This document shows, piece by piece, positions 45,356 through 58,769 of a stretch of DNA of 64,000 nt. Below the pieces are notes generated by a model. That model had not been told where the DNA came from. It saw nothing but the letters and a program-made list of their open reading frames with translations, and did no database searches. The position numbers and the translations under genes are program-made. Origin of the DNA: Blasia pusilla (taxonomy: Eukaryota; Marchantiophyta; Marchantiopsida; Blasiales); contig CM114272.1 of NCBI GenBank assembly GCA_050084515.1, positions 13,764,001-13,828,000 on the forward strand, in the 5' to 3' direction. Positions within the stretch are counted from its first letter, which is position 1. The number at the start of each line of letters is the position of its first letter.

Positions 45356-46300
45356 GAAGCTAATGGGTAACACAAAAGATCTAGGTGCTTATGCTTAGAA
45401 AAAACATGCCACGAAGGTAAGCCACTACATCTCAATGAAAATTCCTTCCCCATGATTTTTCACATTCAAAATGTTGATACTCCAAAGGAGGCTTGGGATG
45501 CATTTGAAAAGTTATTCCAAAAATCATAAAATGCAAGGAAGAACAATTCAATAAAGCGAGGAAAGGATCGCAAAAAATCGATGATTGTATTTTGAGTAAG
45601 ATTGGAGAGGTTGTCCAAGACCATATTTTCATCTTGTTCACTCCTAAAGATATTCCAAAATAAGATAAGTCCATTAAGATCTCTATCTACACATGAGAAA
45701 TAAAATCTATCTATTTGGCAGTAAGTCCCATTTTTAATCACTGAAGAGATCTGTCTAGTTGGAAGTGAAAGTTTGCCTAGTATACAACCGAATGCTCTAC
45801 TTATAAGTGTTAGATCAAACAAATGTAGGGGTCTTGGTAGAAGAGTTTTTGGTCATAGTAGATATCAACAATATAGAGGAAAAGACTATCAAGATAAGTT
45901 CATAAGGGCCATTACAAAATAAAGACCAAACATAGTCATCTCGTCCCAAGTGATTGTTAAAATTGTTGGGATAAAGGTAAACAATAGAGGATATCGGAAT
46001 CTTGCAAATGTTGCAAGATGAAGGCTTATTACTCAAAGTAATTCTCCAAGAAGAAGGCGGATATGGAAGTTGGATCCTTTCAAAAAACATTTGTGTGAAA
46101 TAATTACAAGTGGGGGTAACAAGAAAAAAGAAAAAAAATCATATTTTGAGCTTGTTTTGGCTATGACTCACCATATGAGAGCAATGATTAAGAAAGAATC
46201 TTTAGGTGAATGGTATAATGACTCTTGTATGTCAAATCACGTGACTTGCCAAGATAAATAGTCTAGTAATATAGAGCTTGTCAAATATTGTGTTGAAGGG
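45356..46300 (+). mobile_element. Ty1/copia-like Gag-protease remnant
   Basis: NVDTPKEAWDAFEKLFQK (45,470-45,525) resembles the copia Gag segment DTPKEAWDTLEKL, and GEWYNDSCMSNHVTCQDK (46,206-46,259) resembles the copia protease start WxLDSGxSNHMT. They are in plus-strand frames with stops and shifts between them. No RT or LTR was found. Family assignment rests on these two short matches. Confidence 0.45.
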
Positions 46301-47938
46301 AGATAATTAAAACAAAGTTTAACTTCATGTCATTGATATGGATAAAGTTTCATCCAATTAATATTCCCATAGATCTAATATCTTATGACCTTAAACCACA
46401 TGTGTATAGATAATCAAGTATATGAGTAAGGTTCAATTTATATAAAACCATGCTATTGAAGGTATACTCGTGCATTGTCGAAATATCACTACAATTTCCA
46501 AAAAATCCATATAAACCTAGATTATTGAGAAAGGAGCACTTCTTAGCTCCTCTACATATCAAAGACTAATTCTAATTGACATGTGCCCTTCAAGAAAGAA
46601 AAACTAGAATTAGGATACTACTATGACTCATGCATAACACACAATGTACTAAACACCAGTACTTCTTATAGAATGTTTCAACCCTACCAAAAACTTCACA
46701 AAAATTTTAGGCATGCGGAAGAGGACTATTTTGCTATAAGATGACTTTGTGAGCGTGTGGAATGAAGGGCATTTAGAAAGGGTATGAATTGTTAATAGCC
46801 GCAAGGTTCTTTTTTTAAGAAATAGTCATAGCAATGAATCCATGTTTGTTGTGCGGTTTTCTTTGAAGATACTGAGACGATATATAGTTTGAAGTTCATC
46901 ATCTCTCATGTTGATATTTGTTCCCAAGGTTCCGAGGGTTCTAATGGTTCACGTTCTTTGAGATTACCTTGTTTCGCTTGACTATTAGTCCTTCTAGGAC
47001 ACAACTCTTCTAAAATGTGGACTGCATCTTCTTAACCAAATTGACGAAAGTGGCACCAATGTTAATACTCATTCATAAGGCCTGGTCTGATTTCTACTGC
47101 TTCCACCATGGAAGTGCTCCATGGTTGGGCATTCCTTAAACACATTTTGAGAGTCGCGATTGTTGCTGCACCGCTTGCTCACATCATACCAAAATTCTTT
47201 ATACATGGGCATATTACTGATATCATGAAACTCTGCAAATTAGTCTGTCTTCGACACGATATGGTTTCATGTAGACCAGACTTCACTTAATTTGTAGGGT
47301 ACTCTGGAGGAAGCTGCAAAAAAAAGAACTCAAGCCCATTCAGGTTCGTGCCCATTCCCTGCCCGCTCCAATTTAGTAACACATTATCATTCTTTCCCTT
47401 CAGACCTTGGTTCAGCGAACATCGCAACTGACTTCTCCAAATTTAGCTTACGATGTGCTTAGTCATTTAGAATGGGAGAAACGTCCCAGGATGCTCTAGA
47501 TAAAACGGACAATCAAACAAAGGATCATCTAGTAGGTGGGTTTCAAGAAAAACTGATATTTCAATCATTCTCACGGGTGGATCTTTACTCGATTTCGCCT
47601 AGACTCTCTGTCACCAAATTTCTCCTCATTGCGGAGCACATGTTCTGAAATGAGTATGGAGGGCTCTTGCTGTCTTTCAGTTTTCTGATCAGGCTCATGC
47701 AAGTAGGTGGGTCTTCACTGAATTCAATTAGATACTCTTTATTAACAAATTTGTCTTATTGGCGGAGCACATGGTTTGCTCAAATGAGAGGATGAAGAGA
47801 TTGCAACCCCTAGGGTTTGTAGCCGCTCATAGTGTACAGTTTCTCACTGGGCACTCATGAGGCCCCTGGGCCATTCCGGTCCCCTGGATATTCAGAGGTG
47901 CTCAAGAGAAATCTATCAAATTTTTTTCCTGGCAACTA
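46301..47938. other. AT-rich intergenic sequence and 3' flank of the host gene
   Basis: No coding potential stands out. Around 47,565-47,640 and 47,710-47,780 two related stretches (both with GGCGGAGCACATG or GCGGAGCACATG) suggest an old local duplication. The part nearest 47,938 should contain the 3' untranslated region of the minus-strand gene. Confidence 0.4.
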
Positions 47939-50900
47939 TCAAGTGAATAATGCGGATCTTAGTGATGAGGGCAAATATTCCAGTGTTTCTGGTTGCAAGG
48001 CCTTGAACCAACTCATCAGGGCATTCAAGGCACCTTCCTGGGTGCCAGAGTCATCCATAGAAATACATTTTGAACCTTCCTTGCTGATAAATTCACCCTT
48101 TGTGAAGCAGCCAGATAGTTCCAAAAGGGATTGTGCGGCGCCCACTTGAGCCACAAAAGAAAAACTGTAAGGACAATCCATACTCTGATCGGAACGATGG
48201 GGATAATCCCTACTTATATCGGAAATGCTGTAATCAGAACCCAAAACTGCAATCAAACTTTTCCGCAATTCCTCCACACCTGGAAGGGCACTCCCATCAT
48301 CTTCTATACCTAAGCTGCAAACCCAAAGATTATAAAGCACAAAGGTCAGGAGATTCTCTCAGTTCTTCAGAAAAAAAAGTCTAATGGAGATACCAAAAGC
48401 TGAGATGTTGAGGAATGACAGTCTCAGAAGGAAGTAGATCCAATTCCGCACTCAGTTAGCAGTAAATTACCGGCCAAGTGTGCCAAACACATGTGCAATA
48501 CATCCAACTGTCAATGGCGGAGCCCCAGGTGCAACCAGCTTCCAAAGATGCTCCACAATCAAATCGTTGTATGTCCATTCCCAACCCTACCACCAAAACA
48601 ACTTAGAGAAAAGCAAATTGAAAAACGAAAATCCTCAATCTCAATTCATGTTACATCGTCTAGCATGAGCATATGTCAGACCTCAGTCAAATCTGATATC
48701 CTACTTGAAATTGGTGATACTTCAATGACTGCGTATCTAAACTGTCATCAAAAGTTGAGCCCAAGCTTCAAGCCACTTTCAAGGTATAAATGTCTGGCGC
48801 AGATCTTACCAGGTGACATGCGACCAAATCCAGTGCACAGTTGGTGTCCTTAAACATCTGCTCCCATGGGCCTCTCTTGATACATGAGCCTCTCTTGATA
48901 CCATACTCAACTTCATTCACAGGCATTGCTCTGGAGTTGGTTTCCTCTGAAGCCCCAAAACGCCAGCAATAATGATCCTGTGTTTCACTAGATTGGACTG
49001 GTGACTTGGCAACTAGAGTGGAAGGCATGCCAGTTCCAGTACAGGGGTTAAAATCTTGAGAATTTGCATTATCATCTGAACCTCGAGACACTTCATTTTT
49101 ACCAATCTGATCAAACGGCAGTTTCCATGTCTTCTTTTGAAAGAGAGAGAGAAAATCTGAAGGCTTGATCAGGAAGGAAGGGTTTATAACGCTCTGAAAT
49201 ACCCCCAACAGTTTTGGCAAGAATGTTTCAAAATTGAGGCTCTCTTCCTTCCCAACAACTTCCCGTAGTAGGGAAAGATTGACACTCAACAACTCTGGTC
49301 TGGGAACTTCTTTACCCTTCGGCAAGTCCATGGTATCCATACCACTTTGTTCTGACTTTACTTTATCATCCCATGTGTCTTCCAATCTCAAAGAAAGGGA
49401 ATCCAAATGTTCTGTTTGACATCCACTTGGTCTGCTTGCTTCTGCATCATTCAGCAGCTCTGAGATTACTACATGGACAGCCTGGCCTACTATGTCACTA
49501 CGATCCACTGTAAAGAGGCGATTTCCACACACTTGTGCAAAGGAAGAAGTAGTTGTCAAAAGCCACATCGTGTCCTTCTCACAGAATCGAAGTATAAGGT
49601 ACACACTGTCACGTAAGAAGTCCAGCTTCCCCATTTCGTCACAGAACACTGCAAGTAGAGTACTTCCGCTCATCACAGCTTTTAGTCTTGTTGTTTCTGA
49701 AGCAGATGCAGAAAAGTGGAAGGTAGTCTTCATGGAACTTCCCTGTGGTGAACCTTTCCCAACTTCCAAAAGGCTCTTTTGTTTGATGCTGCCTAAAATC
49801 AAAAACTTTTGTAGTGTGTCTACAAATACGGAGCTTGCTTCAATTGAGAAGACCTGTTGAAACACGCCCAAAGCTAGTACTGCAAAACCCGACATACAAG
49901 CATTGAATTAATTCTAGAGGGAGTCCAGAATTTACCAGTAGCCATGAGTATCATGAAAGAAAGACTTCACGAGGGTCACATAGCTTCCAGCCATTATAAA
50001 TCACCAATCATCCTAATTGACCCACTGACAGTCCTAGAAACAAATCTACCTATTTGGCTGAAACCAAAATACGAATCACTTAATATTCACGACATGAGAA
50101 AATACAACAATAATAAAGAGTAAAAGACAATCTAGACTAAGCACTTCTTCCTTTCAGCCCATCACATCGATGGTAACTCGGAGGGCTGTGTATGCTTGGT
50201 GACAACGCCTCGATGGATTGACAGAGATCTGACGCATGCATAATTCTACTTCTCAGAAGGGTTGTGGCATATGGAAACCAATATGTTCAGGAAATCAGAT
50301 TTTGAACTGCATACGATTTCAGCTGTCCTCTCTTTACATGACGTTTCTTACTGCAATAATCTTCCAGCTTGCTGGATCCAGGTGGAGACCAGTTTACAGT
50401 GACGCTTGTTATGTTGAAGTGTAGTATAGGAAGAGTTTGTGCATGCAATAAACATATAATGCATATATCACACAATATGCTCATCATGCATTCATATATA
50501 GTCTAGCATGTCAAAGTAGAACTTGCGAAAAGGAATTGTATACTAAAGCAGCGGAGCCCTGAACCTTGGACATTTGATCAAATCAACTTAGAGGAAACTA
50601 ACCTTCAGTAATGATCGTGACGAACAGGTGTCTGATTTCGCAATTCGAGAGCGAGCAGGTATAACTCAAAGGACTATCCCACCACGAATGTACATCTACC
50701 AAACTTCCTGTAAAGATGCACAAGAGTTCCCTGAAACAGGAACAGTGATCCATTAGCATCTCTAACATCTGCATGTCAGATAGACAGAATGTGCCACCAA
50801 AACAATTTTTAGCAGGCCTTTTCCTTAGTACGAAGACAGGTAAGTATAGGAAACAAAACCCTATACATCTTCACTCTCCTTTAAAAATATGTAACAGAAA

Positions 50901-53900
50901 AATGTTTCATATCACAACTATCTAGTCATTATTGCACAGAAAGAACCTAACCCACAGTCCGTCCACCTAGAGTCAAGCGCCGACAGGATTTCCAGTACAA
51001 AATACTGTCCCTGATTTTTGAAATGCGGAAGACTCCTGCACTAGACGGGGAAATGACGCAATTTGACACTCAGACCGCTCTCAGGAGGTACACTGACCAC
51101 AGAGGCTATTAAGATAATTACAACCAGTGACAAGAAATTGATGGACCTGAAGAGGGTCCAAAAGGGTCCAAAAAGAAACAGGGAGGATATGTCACTAGCC
51201 TTCTAGATTAGATCAGCATCAAAGCTATGTAAATGGGAGAATCCATTCCATATTTAAACTAACGTGCCCACATCACCCATACTCTGGCTGTGTAAAGTCC
51301 ACTTGCCATGATCCGTACATAAATCTAAGTGAGTTTGAGTCTGCATTATTCAATAAAGCATCTCATTTTCTCTTATCTTTGACACAATGGGTTGGGTCAG
51401 ACCACGGACAGCCTCTTACAGGCCACCTTCTTACCCTAAACTGATATCAAGAGAGTGAAAGGATAGGGTTACATTGGGGGTTTATTGGTGAAAAAGTATG
51501 ATAAAGTAGAAGCAGGCGTGTACAAAAGTTTTCCCTAATGCCCTCTTGGGTGTGGGTAAAAGAAGATGAACTGTTGCTGGACTGACCCTAATGTCTGAGA
51601 TGATACCCAACCTGGTAAGCAAGAATTTGAGACTCACCATCCTAAGAGCTTGGTGATTTCGGTGAGGTCTGCACAAAGAAGTAATTGACAGTAAAGTCAT
51701 TCAAAGGCGTGCCATTTTCAGCAAGTAAGCACAGATATATGTGAGAAAAGTGAGGTCAAGGTCTCACCATCTGACTGACCATGTAGCCAATTGGGCACTA
51801 GAGAGCTGTTGGTGAGTGAAAATGAGATAAGGTTCTCATGAGTCTATCGCTGAAAATTCAGATTCCTCTCTTCCATAGCTTGTGGGTATTAGTGGGGGTG
51901 GAAGTCCCTAGGAGAACCCACACAACCACACATACCCCAAACAACTTGTCCAAGTCTTGAAATTGAAAGTCGGAAAGCTAAGGTTTATGGTGAACCCAGA
52001 AGAGATCTGAGCACAATGATGACATAACAAACCCAGACACAAAGGAATCATGCACCTTCCCGTATTGCCACTTCTACTGATTACATCCCACATGCACCTG
52101 CTCCTAATATGAGACCACCAACAGGTATCTGGGAAAAAATCCAGAATGACAGTAACCGCAGAGGAAGAAGTGCAGCAATAACAACTGTAAAGTATTTCAA
52201 CAGGGGTCACGTGCAGCGATTAGAGACATCATAAAGTTAAGAATAACTCACACTCCAGACAAGTTGGTGGTGGCCCACATAGCACCTAACTCAGCCACAG
52301 GGGGGAAGATTTGTTTGAGTTGAGTGTTGCTGGGTTGCTGCAGAAAATTCATCAAACATATCCGAGTCTTTTGGACAGTTCTAGTTATATTTACATTTCT
52401 TCCCGCTTGAGAACCACAAGAATCCTCTCTTCTATGAAGCTCTGATAATTTCTCTTCATCTGTCGAATCCTCCATGACAAGATCAAGCCCGTATAGGCGA
52501 TGAAAGTCTTCATATTGATCCTTGCCTTGAGACTCCGAATCCAGATACTGCTCTGTCTTCACTGTACAAATTGAACCTCTGCCTTCTTCTCTTGCATCCA
52601 CCCCAATGTCACGTATCGAACTACTGTCCAAACCAGCTGATTTGGTTGCTGTGGCAACGACGTTTGCCTCATGTGGTGACAGTACAGAAGCATTAGGTCG
52701 TGATCCACAACCTCGAGAGGGAACTCCTTCCACCATATTTTCCTTGTCATCCTTTTCTCCACAAAAGTTTCCTGGATCTTTCATGGTCATTTCTTTTCCA
52801 CCGGGGAGACTTGACCCATTACAAGAGGATGTCCTGTTGCATACTTCTTCACAATCAGCGTCAACAGGAGTACATCTCTCTAGAACTAGCATAGTTCCTT
52901 GAATTGTTTCACCATTCCTTTGAAATTCATCAGTTTCATTCAAGCCACTGCTTGAGACAATCTCCTTGGCAGAAAGGCTTCTAATTAATAATTGAGGGTC
53001 AACATTCTCATCCTCAAGAGTCTCACTTGGATAAACTGTGATCAAGGGCACAGTACCAACACCCATATTCTCGGCCTTGAAACACTCCTTGTCCTTAATG
53101 GTTCTCTCTACAGTGTCATCTTCAGAAGCTCCCACCTTAAGAGGTGGTAAGACATCAAGAAAAAGGGCAATGTCTTCAAGACTCATTTCTCTTGGAGCAG
53201 GGCATTCTCTGAGTGTATCAAATAGTGGAAAATCCGTGCTTGAAGGAGGCAGGACTTCTGGTAGATTTGGTGACAACAGAATTCTTTTGGTAGACCACCA
53301 CTCGTCATCCAGCCCATCTTCACTTGATTCTGAATCTGTGTCCCAACCTTTATCGGGGTTCTCTCCGCAATCTTTCTCATCGATGTCCACCCCTAAGCTT
53401 TTGTCCATCGCACTCTCCTGAGTCAGTGAAACCTCATGCAGATCCAAGTCCATTGGAGCCGTTGCAGATTTAGCTACATTGCCTGCCACATGACATTCTT
53501 GGGGAAAATCTGCCGACTGGTGAGCCGCTGTCCCCTCAGATGTCTTCAAATTTACTACAGAGGAGGGTGGGATCAATTGGGACGCAGTAGTTGCATTCTT
53601 CCTACTTGGAGTATCCTTCCCACTAGAACTTTTTACTGCTCCATCAAGCGTTTTATTATAACCACTTCCTCCATTAGCACCCACTGTCTTCTTTGTAACA
53701 CTGAAATGACATTCCGGAAGAGGATTCTGTTTCAATTTCTTCTTACAACCTGGTTCTGAACCCTGCTCCTTTCGTTTCCTCTTAGAACTTTTCTTATCCG
53801 ACTTCTCTGGAACCTGCTGCTTGTCATATCCCATCTCTGTATCCAGCTGCAGCATCTTCTCCAAGGCCATGAGCTTTGCCTCCATCTTGGAGTGAGCCTT

Positions 53901-56808
53901 CTTCTCCTTGTGAAACAATTTGGTGATGTCTTTGAGGAGTACTACTGAGAGTTTCTCCTTTTTCTGATCCTTCACAACCTTATCTTTCCCACACTTGGGT
54001 ATACTCAGCTCAGCTCTAGGGGATTCAACAAGTATTGAATTAACCTCAGCTTTCTTTCTAGCAGCACTCTCCTCACTTGCTCTCAAAGTATTCTTCACGT
54101 TACTAGTTCCAAAAGCTGAACACACTTCAGATTCATTCATGCGGTTGCTTGCAGTAGTGTCGGGGAACTCCACATTAAAGCCATTCACGCGATTTTCTGT
54201 ACCTCCTGCACACGTTGGCACTGATCCATTGCCGCTGTCCACCTTAGCTCTTGCCAACAACACATCAACTTCTTTTGACCAGTTCACAAGTTTATTGCCA
54301 GAGCCAGATGGTCGGCTTTCAAAGCCACTCTTCAAGGAACTTTCCTTCCTCTCTAATGTGGGCACAATTGAACTCACAGAAGTTGTCCTGGACAGATTTC
54401 GTTTCTGTTTGACAGCATTCAAGGCCTCCCGCACTGAGTTACAGCCAGCTGAGTCATTTACTTTCTTGACTAATTTTGGTTCTGTACACAGATCTCTCGT
54501 GATTCTCCTGACAGAAATGGGAGATCTATGAGCATCAATTCTTATAGGTTCATTTGATTGTATCTCTGGGGAAACACCAACACCAGTGAGACCTACAACA
54601 GCTTCGCTGTGTCCAGCTTTGGGGCTCAAAGCACCAGCCGACAAAGAAGGCATAATTCCTGACTTAGGATTGTTGGAACCTGTACCATTCTGCTGTTGAT
54701 TCTTCGACAGAACCATCCCCCCTTTGCGACATACCATTCTTCCTGCAACCTGAGTCATTCCTTGTGGTCCTTTATCTCCATTATTGGAAACTCCAAAGTC
54801 CGAAGGTTCTGTCTGTCGAGATCGCAGCTCCTGCTGAAGAAGATTAACCCGCTGGTCAAGACCCACACCTTGCTTCTGCAGAGCTGCCACTCGAGCTGAC
54901 AGCGACTGACAGGTTTTCTCAGCTGAAGTTGCAATCCCATGTGTTGCCTTTCCATCAGAGATAACATTTTGTGCCATTGAACTGGCTTTGGTCGACAACG
55001 TGATTGCATTATTGACCTGTACATGCTCCAGGCAGGTCAGTAAACAAGAAAAGAAGAATATTAAGCGAAGAGGTAGTAAAGGAGCTGCCAAATCAGTTCA
55101 CCCTGAACTTTATCTGTGATTTATACAGAGCAAAACTTAAAAAGAAACCAGAAAATTAGGCAGGACTACGACTCCTGAGATAATCATCCAACTCAGGACT
55201 CATCGTAAGAACACTAATCCTAAGATAGAAACAATTAGTTGCAAAGCTGCTACCTTGCTGAGAAGACTCTTCTCTAGGCTCTGAAAGGACGAATGTGCAG
55301 CTTCAATAGCTTGTGAGGCTCCGCTAAGTCCTGCCACGGCCTGCTTTATCTGCAGGACATCTCCCATTCCGGTGAGTAGAGAGACAAGCCTCGACGGTTG
55401 ACAAAGAAAAGTCAGATTCCACAAGACCATACAGTGAGAGTCCATGAAGCTCAGAATCTCATCGATTGCCGTAAACATACCACGAATTGCAGGAGAAATC
55501 CTGAGAATTTCAGCACATTTCCACACGATCAACTGAGACAAACGGGCCCCGAGTTGCAGGAAAATTCCAGACAATTTCAAAAGCCTTGCTCAAGGTGGTC
55601 AATTGACAGGTATTGCCACACGTTGAAAGGGACATCCAGCAACTTCAGAAAATTTGCAGTGTGATCGTTCCTTTCAATATGACTAGAAATGCCACGCAAA
55701 TGCGAGCTGAGAAGACACGAGTGCCAAAGGGCCCACATTCCATATCATTCAAACGCTGATTTACCTCTCCGCGCATTCGTTCGACCTCTCCACGGTCAGC
55801 TTTACAATTTCGTTCCACATTGTCCAGCCGCTGCATAACACGCACCAACTGCTCTTTCACAGAGAGACCTTCCTTCTCAATTTGCAGTCGCAAATTTTTT
55901 TCCTCTTCCGCCTTCTTCCGCTCAACCTCCGCACGCTGTCTCTCTTTCTCGCATTCTGCATTACAGGTGCAGAAGCACATCATATATGCCACACTTCAAC
56001 CAAACACCTCAAAATCAAATTGACGAATCCAGATCATGGAGTTCTGGATAGGGAGATTTAGGCTTCATCAGACGCACCCTCGTGCAACAGTGGTAACCAA
56101 AACACAGAAGGCGAACGTTTAGAATCAATTACAGGAGGAGCCTCACCTTGCCGGAGTGTCTCATTGACTTGCAGTACCTTCTCTGTAGCTTCCATTTTCT
56201 CCTTGAGCATTGCGATGGCTTGTCGAAGTTTCTTTCGGCCCGCTTCGCTCTTCTCCAACTTCTCGGCCATCTGAGACATTTCTTGATTATGAGACAAATA
56301 TGTTGCCATTGATTCTACTGTCTGCAAATTGAACTACCTTCAGCTCCTAGCTCCCACCTTTTCTCCGCTGATTGGGAAAAAATCCACCTAAGATGACTTA
56401 ATCCTAAACGGGAAAGCCGAGATGACGGAATTCGCCACATCCGCCAAACGATTCATCATATTCCCTAACAGATTCATACTCTTACGCAACATTAGATCAT
56501 CTATAACTCAAATTGTCGACCTCGGTGACAATTCGAGTTGCTTTTCTACGAGTCCAATCTAATCTATCCCCGATGTCCACTATTACCGTCTAGATCGACG
56601 GTAATCCTCCAACGAAACGTCGACTACGCAGCCGTCCGAAAACAGTAGCGCTGCCAAAGACCACCAGAAAGGAAAGTGGGGGAAAATGCAGAATCCTTGC
56701 CTCTTGCATCGTCTTATTTTGAGCAACCATGTCTGAGGCAGGCTTGAGCTTCCCTCCGGGGACGTCATTGAACACGAGCGCTTCGCCTGGCATTGCCTCT
56801 TCCAGCAT
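47939..56808 (-). CDS. Intact 11-exon host gene, coiled-coil nuclear protein (1697 aa), EMB1611/MEE22-like?
   Basis: Exons: 56808-56701, 56321-56147, 55955-55765, 55349-55254, 55016-52252, 51805-51768, 51668-51638, 50730-50603, 49879-48810, 48586-48471, 48314-47939. All phases match and give 5094 bases, 1697 codons plus TGA. Intron 1 has a GC donor (AAGAG then GCAAGG); the others have GT/AG. Residues about 50-240 are charged coiled coil (KLEKSEAGRKKLRQAIAML, CEKERQRAEVERKKAEEEK). A basic run, SKRKRKEQG to CKKKLKQ, near residues 595-615 looks like a nuclear signal. An acidic, Ser-rich middle follows. The last ~580 residues look folded (VDVHSWWDSPLSYTC, GWEWTYNDLIVEHLWKLV). The layout and the WEWTYNDLIVEHLW segment recall plant EMB1611/MEE22, but this is from memory and tentative. 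It has no in-frame stops, so it is a working gene. Confidence 0.85.
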
Positions 56809-56961
56809 CCTTCGTCTACTCCACCAGCATTATAGTTCTCTTCCTCCACGCTCGGTTCTCCAGCGTTACCATCAACAACTCATCACCATCTCGAGAAACC
56901 TCCGCTACAGAATCGGCTCTCACCACCTTCAGAGCGCTCGCTCACTTCTTCTCTAGACCAC

Positions 56962-56977
56962 CTAGGGTTAGGGTTTA
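56962..56977 (-). promoter_or_regulatory. Telo-box upstream of the host gene
   Basis: On the minus strand the sequence reads TAAACCCTAACCCTAG, about 155-170 bases upstream of the start codon. Telo-boxes (AAACCCTAA) are common near plant transcription starts, mainly of housekeeping and cell-cycle genes. No TATA box is clear nearby, which fits that class. Confidence 0.55.
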
Positions 56978-56989
56978 CGTTCCGACTAC

Positions 56990-58585
56990 TGCTTCCTTCA
57001 CGCAAACGAAGGCTCCACAGTGTATGTATGTATGCATACTCTGAACGCACTACAAGCGTAACTGACAACAACGCCCAAGAACTCTCGCCACCGGATACCG
57101 GAATCCCGCCATTTCATGAACTAGTAAATACCCGCTCTGGTACGATGCCAAAAGGCCTTTGAATGGTGTGTACACCGATGATTCAAAAGTTTATTTTTTT
57201 TAATATTAAAATGGGTCCACCACCTTTAAGAACTTTAACATACAAGTGTCAAAACGAGATTAAACATTCGAAAATAAATTTTATTTTAATAATATAAATT
57301 ATATTTCGTAATTCTTTTTTTTAATTTTTGATGTCATTTAAAATCAATTTTTTTGTAAGAATGTTAAGAGGAGAGGAGATTGCAAAATGAAAGAACACTA
57401 TCCAGTAATATAATAATATAGATGGTATAAATATATGTATTAGTAAATAGATAGATTTGCATGTTGTGATGTTGTAGCCTATAACTCTCAACATGATTTG
57501 GTTGGAATCCCAATAGGGAATAAAAATGCGATTTATTTCTAATGGAAAACATACATTTAAAATCAAATGTGATGTCACATTATCTAGAATGTGGGGAGGG
57601 GGGTTAGTTTTTGGGAAGTGAAATTCTATGATAAGTGAAGCCTCTTCCCAAAACAATTTGGCTCAAGTTCCATCTTTAAAAAGCTGCTAAAGCCAACTTA
57701 ATGTATTCCCATATTTGCAAAGTGATTTGATTTTGTTTTACAGTGGACCTATGTTATTTCAATAATAAAAGTATAATCTTTCCATGTTGAAGTGACACTT
57801 GTTGTATGAATGACATATGTAACCATACAAACCCTAGAGAGTGCAAATAAATCTTGGAGTTTTTTCCATTTAGGAGAAGAAAATTGTATTGAAGGGAGTG
57901 AAGGCTAAAGAGACTACATCTAAAGTTGGAGAAGGAAGTTGAAGAAATGTACTCCTTTTGGTAATTTACGAGAATCTCAAGTCTCATTGCTTCTTGTCCC
58001 AGGAAGTTTGTTTGTCACGTGAGATCGTAAATTGTTTGTAAACATTGGTACAACGTTTAGGTTTCTAGTGAATGCTTCCAATGGTTTTTCTATACATAGC
58101 TCGTTGGGATGTTTGAAATCTTGATATTTTGTACTTATTTTGTTTGGTCACGAGTCTCAAATTTGAGGTCAATCTTCCTAACCTGCAAGAGTAATGCTAG
58201 ATATTTTAGTCTTCGTTGTCTTCTTAATGTGAATGTATTATTACTCAAATTTCAAAATTTTGAACTCTGGTCATGCTTGCATGTGCATTAGCAATCAAGT
58301 TGGGTATGGAGTTTGCAACCTAAAGCTTTCAATAGTTGGCCGAATGGTATTTCAGATTGAGAGAGTTTTTTGGTGGAAGGTTTAGGGACATGAGACTAGG
58401 AGCTTCACGTTGAGGTGCATATTGAACGCCTTTGACGCGGTGAGCCGAGAAAATATCAGATTAATCCGTGACTTGAATTTACAACAATATTTTTAGCCAG
58501 AGCCTTATGTCTAATATTGTGTTGATTTTTATTTTTTTTGCAAATGTTGCCATAAAAATGGTTTTCACCTCAAAAGAATAGCTAA
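56990..58585. other. AT-rich intergenic region, no gene seen
   Basis: The right half after 57,150 is very AT-rich with short frames only. Nothing coding, repeated or RNA-like stands out by eye. Upstream elements of the host gene may lie in the first 200 bases. Confidence 0.4.
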
Positions 58586-58589
58586 AACT

Positions 58590-58768
58590 ACATTCAGACA
58601 AATGTACCTTCCTCTATGATCAGATTGAGTATTTGGGTTACACCATATACCTAGGGTAATCGGATGTTTGGTAGATGTAGAAGTAGTTTCATGCATTCCA
58701 TGTCTACGAATGTGAATCGAATTCACGCATTTTTTTGTATTGGAAATCTTTAATCCACGGTATGTCAA
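58590..58768 (+). mobile_element. RT fragment of an MTase-gypsy relative
   Basis: FLYDQIEYLGYTIYLG (58,605-58,655) matches the RT connection segment of copy D (DQIDYLGHTIYLGGLG) on the opposite strand, and ..RIFLYWKSL.. resembles the following RAFLGLANFY region. It is cut at 58,769 by the end of the copy D LTR, so copy D seems to have inserted into or recombined with an older plus-strand copy. Confidence 0.6.
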
Positions 58769-58769
58769 G

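Noticed and set aside
45432-46090. Minus-strand frames as a LINE reverse transcriptase
   Set aside because: No RT motif is present, and the plus strand has two copia-like matches in the right order.
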